A DNA stretch of 64,000 nt from the NCBI GenBank assembly GCA_963795825.1, contig CAWCIW010000005.1:310001-374000 (forward strand), read 5' to 3'. This stretch comes from BOG-908 sp963795825. Its GTDB lineage: Bacteria; Pseudomonadota; Alphaproteobacteria; Acetobacterales; Acetobacteraceae. This document shows positions 33,757 to 43,358 of this stretch, piece by piece. Numbering within the stretch: the stretch's first letter is position 1; the number at the start of each line of letters is the position of its first letter. Position numbers and translations under genes: made by a program. The notes under the pieces are model-generated. The model searched no databases and was not told the origin of the DNA. It saw only the letters and a list, made by a program, of their open reading frames with translations.

Positions 33757-35298
33757 CAATGCTTTGCCTTCGCGTCTTCAACCAAACGCGGAAAGATGCC
33801 CTGTGGCGCCGCCAGCGTGATCGCGTCCGGCAGCGCCACCGCCAGCCCGGCGATATCGCGCGCGCCGGCCGGCACGCCCAGCTGGTCCAGCAGCCGCACC
33901 ATGCTGGACGGCATGAACGGCGAGAGCAGTATGCCCAGAACGCGCAGCAGCTCGGCCAGCATGCGCAGCACGTGGCCCATGCGTACCGGGTCGGTCTTGG
34001 CCAGCGACCAGGGCGCCATCTGGGCGATGTAGCCGTCGCCGGCGCGAATCACCCGCCAGATCTCGTCGAGCGCGTCGCCCAGCGCCTGCCGCTCGACCAG
34101 CGCCAGCACCGTGCCGGCGAGCGCACCGGACATCTCCAGCAGCGCCGCATCCTCGGCGGTGCGCGGCCCGGCATCCGGCAGCACGCCGGCGCATTTTTGC
34201 GCGATAAGCGACAGCGTGCGCTGCGCCAGATTGCCGATCCCGTTGGCCAGATCCGTGTTCAGACGCCCGACCAGCGCGCGATGGCTGAAATCGCCGTCAT
34301 TGCCGAACGGCACTTCGCGCAAGCAGGAAGAACCGTGTGGCATCCACGCCGTAGCGCGCCACCAGATCGGCGGGACCCACCACGTTGCCCACGGATTTGC
34401 TCATCTTGGCGCCGTCGATCGTCCACCAGCCATGCGCGAAGATACGCCGCGGCACCGGCAGCCCGGCCGCCATCAAAAAGGCCGGCCAGTAGATCGCGTG
34501 GAAGCGCTGGATGTCCTTGCCGACAAGATGCAGATCGGCCGGCCAGAACCGCCAGAGTGGCCCGGTCTCGTCCGGATACCCAAGCGCGGTGATGTAGTTG
34601 GCCAGCGCGTCCAGCCACACATACATCACGTGGTCCGGGTCGCCAGGCACGGCCATACCCCAGCGGAAGCTGGTCCGGCTCACCGACAGGTCGCGCAAGC
34701 CGCCGCGCAGGAAGCTCAGCATCTCGTTCCGCTTGCCTGCCGGTCCGACAAAATCCGGGTTGGCCTCGTAATACGCCAGCAATTTGTCCTGGTAGGCCGA
34801 CAGCCGGAACAGATAGTTGGGCTCCCTCACCCACTCCACCGGCGCGCCGGTCGGCGCCAGCCTGGTGCCGTCGGCGAGCGTGGTCAGATCGGCCTCGGCG
34901 TAGAAATCCTCGTCCCGTACCGCGTACCAGCCCTCGTAATGGCCGAGATAGATGTCGCCGCTGGCCGCCAGGCGCTCCCACAAGACGGTGACGCCCGCCT
35001 TGTGCCGCTGCTCCGTGGTGCGGATGAAATCATCGTTCGATACATCCAGGAGCGCCAGCATCTCCTTGAATTCGCCCGATACCCTGTCGGTGAAATCCTG
35101 CGGCGCCAGCCCGGCGTCGGAGGCGGCCTTTTCCACCTTCTGGCCGTGCTCGTCGGTGCCGGACAGGAACCAGGTATCGACCCCCTCGAGGCGCTTGAAG
35201 CGGGCGACCACGTCGGCGGCGATCGCCGTATAAGCGTGTCCGATATGCGGCGAGCCGTTCACGTAAAATATCGGCGTGGTAACGTAGTAGGTTGACAT
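33756..35298 (-). pseudogene. metG: methionyl-tRNA synthetase, one frameshift
   Basis: About 513 residues if repaired. Class I synthetase that charges tRNA-Met. HIGH motif as PHIGHAYTAIAADV, FLSGTDEHGQKVEKAA, and KMSKS in DGAKMSKSVGNVV. At about 34320 the frame breaks: ATRFFLL should continue into REVPFGNDGDFSHRA, which is present in another frame ending VEDAKAKH at 33756. CTTGCGC holds one base too many compared with the expected CTGCGC. The gene is normally essential, so a sequence error is likelier than real loss, unless another metG exists elsewhere. It overlaps tatD by one base. Confidence 0.92.
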
Positions 35299-35341
35299 TG
35301 CTGCTCTTCAGAGTGGCGCTAACGCAGGGAGCGCCTGGCTT

Positions 35342-36308
35342 TCACTGTCTTACCAGAGCCAGTCCGGCGATCACAGCCTGCCGCCGGTCCATGTTCGCGC
35401 GCTCGGTCTCGGCCGCCAGCTGCACGATCGCCGCTGACGCCTCCGCCAGGCAGCAAGGCAGCCCCGCGCCTGCGCCGCTTGCCTGCGTGCGCGCCGCCAG
35501 CGCCAGTCCGCGTGCCTGCAGCAACCCCATGAAGGTCTCGAACGCCGCCTGGTCGCGCAGCGCATCGGCCATTTCGTAGCCGCGCAGCAGCGCCATCCGG
35601 GCCCGGCCGCCAGCACCTCCTCGACCATCCCGGCGATCTTCAGCCCGCCATCGTCGGCCAGCGCCAGCGCGCGCCCAGGCGAGCCGTCCGCCAGGCCCGC
35701 CAATGCTGCCCGGTCGGACTGCGCCATCGCCGGCAGATAGAGCGCCAGTGCGGCCTCCATCGTCTGTGCGTCAGTGGCGCCAGCGCCAGATGCCGGCACC
35801 GGCTGCGTATCGTGGGCAGCAGCCGCCCCGGCGCCGAACACACCAGCATCAGCACCGCACGCGCCGGCGGCTCCTCGAGCACCTTGAGCAGCGCGTTGGC
35901 CGATTGCGGGTTCAGGTCTTCGGCGCCGTCCAGAATCACCACGCGCCAGCCGCCTTCGGCCGGCGTCAGGTGCAGGAAAGGCGGGATCATGCGCGCCGTC
36001 TCCGCGGCGATCTGCTTCTTCAGGCGCTTCTTCTTCTCGTCCCACTCGCGCTCGATCGTCAGCAGGTCCGCATGCGTTCCGGCCGCCACGCGACGGAACA
36101 CCGGGGCGGATGCCGGCATGTCCAACGCACTGGCGCCGGCCAGCAAGGCACGCGCGAACCGATAGGCCAGAGTTGCTTTGCCCACGCCCTCCGGCCCGGT
36201 GATCAGCCAGGCATGGTGCAGCCGGCCGCCTTGCAGCGCGTCTCGGATCGCCGCTTCTGCCGGCGCGTGGCCGATCAGGTTCGGGTTTTCTCTCGGATCG
36301 GGCGGCAC
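35342..36308 (-). pseudogene. holB: DNA polymerase III delta' subunit, two frameshifts
   Basis: About 320 residues if repaired. Clamp-loader subunit. N-terminal part: NLIGHAPAEAAIRDAL, Walker A-like GPEGVGKATLAYRFARALL, WRVVILDGAEDLNPQSANALLKVLEEPPA and SRCRHLALAPL. Near 35772 a lost base shifts to a frame reading DAQTMEAALALYLPAMAQSD ... MVEEVLAAG, and near 35600-35610 another lost base shifts to MALLRGYEMADALRDQAAFE, ending ALVRQ. Start GTG 36308 is chosen; the longer frame begins inside the intergenic element. It lies 43 bp before metG. Normally essential, so errors are suspected. Confidence 0.85.
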
Positions 36309-36326
36309 GGGGGCACTTTCGGAAAG

Positions 36327-36510
36327 GCAGGAAGAAAGCAGTCCTTTTTCGAGAAAAAGGACCAAAAAGCTTTTGCTATGACGCTTGCCCGAGCGTCGAG
36401 CCTATCGCTACAGGCGTATCGACCGGCAGAACGAGCGTAGGCCTCGGGGCAGACGTCGGAGCAAAAGCTTTTTGGTCCTTTTTCTCGAAAAAGGACTGCT
36501 TTCTTGCCTT
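36327..36510. repeat. intergenic element, full copy, matched GTCC arms
   Basis: Left arm 36327-36377 and right arm 36447-36510 are reverse complements through GAAAGCAGTCC, hairpin and AAAAAGCTTTTGC. The core includes GCGTATCGACCGGCA, close to the core motif at 15650. It sits between the GH15 stop and the holB start. Confidence 0.9.
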
Positions 36511-36541
36511 GGTAAAAGCCGCTGTCGTAGCAGCACAATCC

Positions 36542-38362
36542 TCAAGCCAAACCAGGCGCCCGTATAGGCTCGCCGCTCAGCGCCTCGTTCGGCCGCCGGC
36601 CTTTCAGCAGCCGCATGGCAGACACTACCAGCGCAACATGGGAGAATGCCTGCGGGATGTTCCCGACCAGCCGCTTGGCCCCGGCATCGTATTCCTCGCT
36701 GAGCAGCCCGACATCGTTGCACAGAGCCAGCAGCCGCTCGAACAGAGCGCGCGCCTCCTCCATGCGGCCCTGCATCGCGTAGGCGTCCACCAGCCAGAAG
36801 GTGCAGGCCAGGAACGCGCCCTCGCCGGGCGGCAACCCGTCCACATTGCTCTGCGTACGGTAGCGCAGCACGAAGCCATCCTGCAGCAGGTCTTCCTCGA
36901 TCGCCTTCACCGTACCAACCACACGCGGGTCGTCCGCCGGCAGGAACCCGACTGCGGGTATGAGCAGCAGCGTGGCGTCCAGCTCCTGGCCGCCGAATGT
37001 CTGCACGAAGGTGTTGCGCACCGGGTCGTAGCCGTCCTTGAGCACACGCGCTTCGATGGCGGTGCGCATCGCGCGCCATTCGTCGACGGGGCCGTGCAGA
37101 TGATAGCGCACGGCGTCCTTGATCATCCGGTCGACGGCCACCCAGGCCATGATCTTGCTGAAGGTGAAATGCTGGGCGCCGCCGCGTATCTCCCACATGC
37201 CCTCGTCGGGCATCTCCCAGATGGTTGCCAGATGGGCCACGATGTTGCGCTGCAGCGCCCAGCCATGCGGCGCCGGCTTCAGCCCCCGCCTTCGCGCCTG
37301 GTGCAGCGCCTCCAGCACCTCGCCATAGACGTCGAGCTGCACCTGGCCGCTGGCCGCGTTGCCCACGCGCACCGGCTTGCTGCCCTCGTAGCCGGCCAGC
37401 CAGGGCAACTCGCGCTCGTCGAGCGAGCGCTCGCCGTGCAGCCCGTACATGATCTGTATCTGGCTGGCGGACCCGGCCACGCTGCGCTGCAGCCAGTCGC
37501 GCCAGGCGATCGCCTCCTCGGAATAGCCGGCATCCATCAGCGCGTACAGCGTCAGGCTGGCATCGCGCAGCCAGCAATAGCGGTAATCCCAGTTGCGCGG
37601 CCCGCCGATCTGTTCGGGCAGCGACGTTGTGGGTGCGGCCACGATGCCCCCTGTCGGCGCGTAGGTCAGTGCCTTGAGCGTCAGCAGGCTGCGGTGCACG
37701 GCGGCGCGATACGGCCCTTCGTAGCGGCAGCGGCTGATGAACGCGTCCCAGTGCTGCGCCGTTTCGGCCAGCGCGGCGAGCGGATCGACGGGCGGCGGCG
37801 GCGGCTTGTGCGACTCGCCGTAGGACAGCACGAACGCGACCGTCTGCCCGGCTGCCACGCCGAACGCGCCTATGGTGCGCATGTCCCGCCCGGTCAGTTT
37901 CACCGAGGTGCGCACAACCACCATGTTCGGCCCGACGATCGCGCAGAGCCCGCTATGGTCGTCGAGGCGGGTCACCCAGGGTACGCTGATGCCGTAGTCG
38001 AAGCGGAACGCGAGATCGGTCTGCATTGCCACGCGCCCTGCCCGGCCCTGCACGAGCCTGACCAGCGTCGGGTTGGGCTGGCCGGTCGCCATGAAATCGA
38101 TCACGGCGACGGTGCCGCCTGCAGTCTCGTACACCGTCTCCAGGATCATGCTGTCGCCCTGGTAGGCGCGGCGCGTGGCCGGCGGGTTGCCGACCGGTGC
38201 GATGCTCCAGCAGCCGTTGTCGCGGTCGCCCAGCAGTGCCGCGAAGCAGGCCTGGCTGTCGAAATGCGGCAGGCAGAGCCAGTCGATCGAGCCGTCGAGT
38301 CCGACCAGGGCGGAGGTCACCTGATCGCCGATCATCGCGTAATCTTCTAGTCTGGATGGCAT
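36542..38362 (-). CDS. glycoside hydrolase family 15 (glucoamylase/trehalase-like)
   Basis: 606 residues from ATG 38362. N-terminal beta-sandwich (LEDYAMIGDQVTSALVGLDGSIDWLCLPHFDS) and an (alpha/alpha)6 barrel with GGPRNWDYRYCWLRDASLTLYAL, the GH15 substrate-binding signature, and the late catalytic stretch GEGAFLACTFWLVDAYA with its Glu base. The same architecture occurs in bacterial alpha,alpha-trehalases and glucoamylases of GH15; the substrate cannot be fixed. Length is normal. The frame continues upstream to 38581 only through the intergenic element, so the ATG at 38362 is preferred. Confidence 0.92.
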   Translation of the reverse strand: MPSRLEDYAMIGDQVTSALVGLDGSIDWLCLPHFDSQACFAALLGDRDNGCWSIAPVGNPPATRRAYQGDSMILETVYETAGGTVAVIDFMATGQPNPTLVRLVQGRAGRVAMQTDLAFRFDYGISVPWVTRLDDHSGLCAIVGPNMVVVRTSVKLTGRDMRTIGAFGVAAGQTVAFVLSYGESHKPPPPPVDPLAALAETAQHWDAFISRCRYEGPYRAAVHRSLLTLKALTYAPTGGIVAAPTTSLPEQIGGPRNWDYRYCWLRDASLTLYALMDAGYSEEAIAWRDWLQRSVAGSASQIQIMYGLHGERSLDERELPWLAGYEGSKPVRVGNAASGQVQLDVYGEVLEALHQARRRGLKPAPHGWALQRNIVAHLATIWEMPDEGMWEIRGGAQHFTFSKIMAWVAVDRMIKDAVRYHLHGPVDEWRAMRTAIEARVLKDGYDPVRNTFVQTFGGQELDATLLLIPAVGFLPADDPRVVGTVKAIEEDLLQDGFVLRYRTQSNVDGLPPGEGAFLACTFWLVDAYAMQGRMEEARALFERLLALCNDVGLLSEEYDAGAKRLVGNIPQAFSHVALVVSAMRLLKGRRPNEALSGEPIRAPGLA

Positions 38363-38381
38363 CCGGGTTCCCCAAGGAGAC

Positions 38382-38523
38382 AAGAAAGCAAGCAGTCCTT
38401 TTTCGAGAAAAAGGACCAAAAAGCTTTTGACTCCCCTGTCGGGTGCAAGCTGGATAAGCCGCCGACAGCAGGCAAAAGTTTTTTGCTTCTTTTTTTCAAA
38501 AAAGAAGTGCTTTCTTCCTTCCT
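38382..38523. repeat. intergenic element, shortened copy (GTCC left, CTTC right) in a divergent promoter region
   Basis: Left arm 38382-38431 is standard GTCC; right arm 38469-38523 is CTTC with T-rich loop. The core is only about 37 bp, so the copy is 142 bp rather than about 180. It is the only copy with no gene 3' end beside it: it lies between the starts of GH15 (minus) and the helicase (plus). Confidence 0.85.
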
Positions 38524-38597
38524 CAGCCACCTTGCAAGCGCGAAAAGCTTGACTTTGGCGGCCCGATTCCAGATACGGCACAGAGCGACGCGCATAG

Positions 38598-40841
38598 ATG
38601 CGGTTCGCGCGGGGGGCAACCTGCCCATTACGGCCGCGTCATAGCTCCGCCGCCCACTCTCCAAGAGACCGAGAAGATTTGTTGAACCAAAACACAGCCC
38701 GCGAGGCGGACGAGTCCGTGCCCGAAATGCATAGCTCTCCCGACATACGCGAAGCCGGCGCCGACACGCCAGATGCCACAGCCGAATCCGCAGCGCCGTC
38801 AGCCGAGCCGGCGCGCACCGAGACGCCAGATGCCGGAATGCCGGCGGCCGAAGCCGCGCCGGCGCACGACTCCCAGAGCGACGAACCAGAGCGCGCGTCC
38901 GACGAAGCGCCACGCGCAGAGCCGTCCGACGGTGATGCCGCCCGCATCGCCGCAGAGCTGTCCGCCGTCACTTTCGTGGCGCCGCAGGACGCCGCTGCCC
39001 GCGCGCCGGCCGCGGTAGCCGAGCCTGCCGACGAGCCGCAGGTGATCTTCGCCGATCTCGGCCTGTCCGAGCCGATCCTGCGCGCCATCGAGGAAAAGGG
39101 CTACAAGCACCCGACGCCCATCCAGGCCCAGGCGATCCCCGCCGTGCTCTCCGGGCGCGACGTGATGGGCGTGGCCCAGACCGGCACCGGCAAGACCGCC
39201 AGTTTCACGCTGCCGATGCTCGACATCCTGAGCGGCTCGCGCTCGCGCGCCCGCATGCCGCGCAGCCTGATCCTCGAGCCCACGCGCGAGCTGGCCCTTC
39301 AGGTGGCGGAAAACTTCGTCGAATACGGCAAATATCTCAAGCTGAACCACGCGTTGCTGATCGGCGGCGAGAGCCTGAACGACCAGAAAGAGGCCCTGAT
39401 GAAGGGCGTCGACGTGCTGATCGCCACGCCGGGCCGGCTGATCGACCTGTTCGAACGCGGCGGCCTCATGCTGACCGACGCCAAGCTGCTCGTCATCGAC
39501 GAAGCCGACCGCATGCTCGACATGGGCTTCATCCCGGACGTCGAGCGCATCGTGGCGATGCTGCCGAAGACGCGCCAGACGCTGTTCTTCTCCGCGACCA
39601 TGGCGCCGGAAATCCGCCGCCTGTCGGACGCCTTCCTGTCGAACCCGCGGCTGATCACCGTCATCCAAATCCGCCTCCGTGGCCACCACGATCGTGGCCG
39701 GCCTGGCGCTGGTCGCCGAGAACGACAAGCGCGAGGCGCTGCGCCGGCTGATCCGCTCCGAGGAGGTCTCCAACGCGCTGATCTTCTGCAACCGCAAGCG
39801 CGACGTCGACATCCTGTTCAAGTCGCTGACCCGCCACGGCTTCTCCGCCGGCTCGCTGCATGGCGACATGAGCCAGCCGGCCCGCTTCGCCACGCTGGAC
39901 AAGTTCAAGAAGAACGAGCTGCGCCTGCTCGTCTGCAGCGACGTGGCCGCGCGCGGCATCGACATCGGCGGCCTCAGCCACGTGTTCAATTTCGACGTGC
40001 CGCAGCACGCGGAAGATTACGTGCATCGCATCGGCCGCACCGGCCGCGCCGGGCTAGATCGGCCATGCCTTCACTTTGGCCTCGCCCGACGACAAGCCTG
40101 GCGGTGGATGCGATCGAGAAGCTGACCGGGTACGCCATTCCGCGCATCGCCGTGCCGGGACTCGACATCGTGGACTGGGCCGAGGGCGACAGCCGCAAGC
40201 GCCGCGGCCGTGCCGCGCCCGCGCGTGGCAAATCCATCTCCGACGGCAAGGCCGATTCGGAAGCCGCTCCAAAGGCGCCGCGCGCCCCGCGGGCCGAAGC
40301 CGAGCCAGGCGCCGAGCCCGCCAAGCCGCGTCGCGCGCGTGGGCGCCGGAGCTCCGCCGACCGCGCCGCGCCTGCTGAGGCCGCGGTGCAGATTGCGCCC
40401 GAGCAACCCGGCCTGCCGGACCTGGTGGAGGCGAGCGCGCCCGCCGCGCAGCCCGCCCGCCCCGAGCAACCCGCCCGACAGGAGCAACGCCCGCGTGGCG
40501 GCCGCCAGGAGCGTGGCGAGTTGGCGCGCTCGGAGCCGCGTTCCGGCCAGCGCTCGCAATCGCGCCAGGAGCCGCGCCCAGATACGCGCCCGGACACCCG
40601 CGCCGAGCAGCGTCCCGAACCACGCCAAGAGAGCCGGGCCGAGCCGCGCCAGGAGAGCCGCTTCGATCCCCGCGCCGACCGGGACCGCGGCCGCTACCGT
40701 CGCGATGACGACCTCGGCCCCGCTGTGCTGGGCTTCGGCGACGACGTACCCGCGTTCATGACCCTGCCGCGTCGCCCTGCGCTCGCAGCCTTGCCTGACG
40801 CGGCGCCCGAAACCGCGACGCACGCCGCCGCGGAGGCCTGA
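38598..40841 (+). CDS. DEAD-box RNA helicase, continuous ORF with three compensating +1 shifts
   Basis: About 747 residues as read. Acidic Ala/Pro/Glu-rich N-terminus of about 150 residues, then FADLGLSEPILRAIEEKGYK (Q-motif region), AQTGTGKTAS, PTRELA, VLIATPGR, DEAD and SAT. After about 39664 the frame carries nonsense; the true continuation ATTIVAGLALVAENDKREAL ... LIFCNRKRDVDILF ... RGIDIGG ... HRIGRTGRAG is one frame over (to about 40055), then GHAFTLASPDDK in a third frame, then LAVDAIEKLTGYAIP back in the first. Three one-base insertions (near 39664, 40056, 40096) explain this. A long basic/acidic Arg-rich tail of about 220 residues follows. Start is uncertain (TTG 38682 also possible). 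Confidence 0.85.
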   Translation: MRFARGATCPLRPRHSSAAHSPRDREDLLNQNTAREADESVPEMHSSPDIREAGADTPDATAESAAPSAEPARTETPDAGMPAAEAAPAHDSQSDEPERASDEAPRAEPSDGDAARIAAELSAVTFVAPQDAAARAPAAVAEPADEPQVIFADLGLSEPILRAIEEKGYKHPTPIQAQAIPAVLSGRDVMGVAQTGTGKTASFTLPMLDILSGSRSRARMPRSLILEPTRELALQVAENFVEYGKYLKLNHALLIGGESLNDQKEALMKGVDVLIATPGRLIDLFERGGLMLTDAKLLVIDEADRMLDMGFIPDVERIVAMLPKTRQTLFFSATMAPEIRRLSDAFLSNPRLITVIQIRLRGHHDRGRPGAGRRERQARGAAPADPLRGGLQRADLLQPQARRRHPVQVADPPRLLRRLAAWRHEPAGPLRHAGQVQEERAAPARLQRRGRARHRHRRPQPRVQFRRAAARGRLRASHRPHRPRRARSAMPSLWPRPTTSLAVDAIEKLTGYAIPRIAVPGLDIVDWAEGDSRKRRGRAAPARGKSISDGKADSEAAPKAPRAPRAEAEPGAEPAKPRRARGRRSSADRAAPAEAAVQIAPEQPGLPDLVEASAPAAQPARPEQPARQEQRPRGGRQERGELARSEPRSGQRSQSRQEPRPDTRPDTRAEQRPEPRQESRAEPRQESRFDPRADRDRGRYRRDDDLGPAVLGFGDDVPAFMTLPRRPALAALPDAAPETATHAAAEA

Positions 40842-40944
40842 CCCGATCGCCAACCCGCGCCAGACCAGGCGCCCGCCGGCCCTGCCCCCAACCGCCACGC
40901 CGATCCAAGTCACCGTCAGCCATATCGGCACCGGCGGTGACGGC

Positions 40945-42147
40945 GTGGTCGGCGGCGAACTCCCGCTGCACATCGCGCGCACGCTGCCGGGCGAGAGGGT
41001 GCTTGCGCAGCCGCAGCCGGGCGGCAAGCGGGCCGCGCTGCTTGATGTCGTCCAGCCCAGCCCGGAACGCGTCGCCCCGCCCTGCCCGCATTTCGTCGAG
41101 GGCTGCGGCGGCTGCGCGCTGCAACATTGGGACGACGCCGCCTACGCCGCCTGGAAACGCAACCTGGTCGTCGCTGCCCTGCAACGCGCCGGCTTCCCCG
41201 AACCGCACGTGGGCGCCTTGCTGCGCACCCCGCCAGCTACCCGGCGCCGGATGGATTTCGCCGCCTTGCGCACCACCGACGGCCTGCTCCTCGGCCTGCA
41301 CGAAGCCCACACGACCGCTATCGTCGACCTGCACACCTGCCTGGTGCTCCACCCCACGCTCACCGCCCTGCTCGCGCCGTTGCGCGAAACCCTCCGCGGC
41401 CTGGGCGCCCTGCGCCGGCACGCCTCGATCCTGGCCAACCTGCTCGCCGACGGCGCCGACCTGCTGATACGCACCGACGGCCCGCTCGCGCCGACCGACC
41501 GTGCGAAACTCGCGGCCTTCGCCGCCGCGCACGCCATAAGCCGCATTGCCTGGGCACTGAACGACGGCCCGACCGAAATCGCTTTCCAGCTCGGCGCGCC
41601 CTATCTGCTGTTCGCCGGCCACCGCGTCGAACCGCCGCCAGGCGCCTTTCTACAGGCCTCGCCCGCCGGCAAATCAGCCATCACCGACGCGCTGTTGGCT
41701 GCCCTGCCCGCGCGCCTCACCGGCCGCTCGCGCGCGGTCGAACTGTTCGCCGGCTGCGGCACGCTCAGCTTCCCGCTCGCCCAACATCTCCGCGTGCTGG
41801 CCTATGAAGGCGACGCCCCGTCGGCCGCCAGCGTCCGCCGCGCCCAATCCGGCACCCGCGTGGAGATGACCCAGCGCGACCTGGCCCGCCAGCCGCTCTC
41901 GGCCAAGGAATTGTCGACCGCCGCGATGATCGTGCTCGACCCACCCTATGCCGGTGCGGCCGCGCAGATGCCGCAGATCGCGGCCAGCGGCGTGGGTCGC
42001 GTGGCCTATGTCAGTTGCAATCCGGGCGCGTTGTCGCGCGATGCGGCGGTGCTGGGTGCGGCGGGATATCGGCTGCTGGCGGCCACCGCAATCGATCAGT
42101 TTCTGTGGTCGGCGCAGGTGGAGTGCGTGGCGGTGTTCGGGAAGTAG
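40945..42147 (+). CDS. TrmA/RlmD-family 23S rRNA or tRNA (uracil-5-)-methyltransferase
   Basis: 400 residues from GTG 40945. [4Fe-4S] cysteines CPHFVEGCGGC plus a later Cys (HTCLV), SAM motif VELFAGCGTLSFPLA, DPPYAG and catalytic-Cys motif YVSCNPGALSRD identify an RNA m5U methyltransferase of the RumA/TrmA type. The in-frame sequence continues upstream as VTVSHIGTGGDG, the TRAM domain start, back to the helicase stop, but no ATG/GTG/TTG is present there. The true start may be non-standard or upstream of another base error. It follows the helicase on the same strand. Confidence 0.87.
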   Translation: MVGGELPLHIARTLPGERVLAQPQPGGKRAALLDVVQPSPERVAPPCPHFVEGCGGCALQHWDDAAYAAWKRNLVVAALQRAGFPEPHVGALLRTPPATRRRMDFAALRTTDGLLLGLHEAHTTAIVDLHTCLVLHPTLTALLAPLRETLRGLGALRRHASILANLLADGADLLIRTDGPLAPTDRAKLAAFAAAHAISRIAWALNDGPTEIAFQLGAPYLLFAGHRVEPPPGAFLQASPAGKSAITDALLAALPARLTGRSRAVELFAGCGTLSFPLAQHLRVLAYEGDAPSAASVRRAQSGTRVEMTQRDLARQPLSAKELSTAAMIVLDPPYAGAAAQMPQIAASGVGRVAYVSCNPGALSRDAAVLGAAGYRLLAATAIDQFLWSAQVECVAVFGK

Positions 42148-42197
42148 GGACGAGGCACTCCCGCCGGCGGCAAGGTGCTGCGGTGACACCAGACGGC

Positions 42198-42378
42198 AAA
42201 AGGAAGCAAGGCCTTCTTTTTCGAGAAAAAGAAGCAAAAGGCTTTTATTCCGACGTCGGCATCGGCGCTTACACCCGTCTGCAAGACGCGCACTGGCAGA
42301 AAGAATTCGAGCCTCGGGGCAGGCGTCGGAGCAAAAGCTTTTTGCTTCTTTTTCTCGAAAAAGAAGGCCTTGCCTTAG
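42198..42378. repeat. intergenic element, full copy, matched CTTC arms
   Basis: Left arm 42198-42247 (GGAAGCAAGGCCTTC, T5, CGAG, A5, GAAGC, AAAAGGCTTTT) and right arm 42317-42378 (GGGGCAGGCGTCGGAGCAAA, AGCTTTTTGCTTC, T5, CTCG, A5, GAAGGCC) are reverse complements through the hairpin. Between convergent methyltransferase and fdhD genes. Confidence 0.9.
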
Positions 42379-42426
42379 CCTTTCGTATCACCGCACCAGA
42401 CGCCCGCGACATTGTGCGTGCCAGCC

Positions 42427-43224
42427 TCACACAACCACCCGCCCCCCGCCGGTAAAAACCTCGAACCCATCAGCCCGCGCCACACCCACAAGCGTCATCC
42501 CCGCCCCCTCCGCCGCCCGCACCGCAAGCGCCGTTGGTGCCGACACCGCAACCACCACCGCCGCCCCCATGCGCGCCGCCTTTTGCACCAGCTCGATCGA
42601 GATCCGGCTCGTCAGCACCACGATCCCGCCAGCCGCCGCCACCCCGCGCCGTGCCAGCACCCCGCCCAGTTTATCGAGCGCGTTGTGCCGCCCCACATCC
42701 TCCCGCAGCGCCACCAGCCCCTCACCCGCGGTCCAGAACCCCGCCGCATGAACCGCCCGCGTCGCCTGGTTCAGCACCTGCGCGCCCGACAGGCTCGCCG
42801 CCGCGAGCTGCACCTCGTCGGCGGTAAACCGCGCCTCCGCCGACACCTCCGGCACCGGCCGCAACGCCTCCCCCAAACTCTCCAGGCCGCACATCCCGCA
42901 CCCCGTGGCCCCGGCCAGCCTTCGCCGCCGCTGCTCGAGCGCCGCCATGCGCGCCGGCGCGATCCACATGCGCAACTCCACCCCGCCTTCGGCTTCCACC
43001 ACCGCGAACTCCGCGATCTCGTCAGCCGATGGCACGATCCCTTCCGACAGGCTGAACCCTACCGCGAAATCCTCGAGATCCGCCGGCGTGGCCATCATCA
43101 CGGCATGCGTCACCCGGTTGTAGGTGATCGCCACGGCGGTCTCTTCGGCCAGTTGCCGGCTGGCCTGGGCCGCTTCGCCCTGGCGCCAGGCGATACTTGG
43201 GAACGTTACGGCTGGGGGGATCAT
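42427..43224 (-). CDS. fdhD: formate dehydrogenase accessory sulfurtransferase FdhD
   Basis: 265 residues. Transfers sulfur from IscS to the Mo-cofactor of formate dehydrogenase. The CGMCG motif (Cys 109 and Cys 112) matches the essential CxxC of FdhD; EETAVAITYNRVTHAVMMATPADLEDFAVGFSLSEGI and REDVGRHNALDK, LTSRISIELVQKAA are conserved blocks. Length is normal. No formate dehydrogenase gene is in the window. Confidence 0.95.
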   Translation of the reverse strand: MIPPAVTFPSIAWRQGEAAQASRQLAEETAVAITYNRVTHAVMMATPADLEDFAVGFSLSEGIVPSADEIAEFAVVEAEGGVELRMWIAPARMAALEQRRRRLAGATGCGMCGLESLGEALRPVPEVSAEARFTADEVQLAAASLSGAQVLNQATRAVHAAGFWTAGEGLVALREDVGRHNALDKLGGVLARRGVAAAGGIVVLTSRISIELVQKAARMGAAVVVAVSAPTALAVRAAEGAGMTLVGVARADGFEVFTGGGRVVV

Positions 43225-43227
43225 CGT

Positions 43228-43290
43228 AAGTGCAGCAAGAAAGTAGTCCTTTTTCGAGAAAAAGGACCAAAAAGCTTTTGCTCCCTTGCC
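43228..43290. repeat. intergenic element, half copy (left arm), GTCC subfamily with AGTAGTCC variant
   Basis: GCAGCAAGAAAGTAGTCC, T5, CGAG, A5, GGACC, AAAAAGCTTTTGC, TCCCTTGCCTGC. It stands just upstream of the fdhD start with no right arm. The AGTAGTCC variant recurs, on both stem sides, in the palindrome at 58814. Confidence 0.85.
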
Positions 43291-43358
43291 TGCATTGATA
43301 CGCCCTCAGGTGCTGCGGGCGTATGCGTTGGCGGAGATATTCGGGACGAACGGACTTT

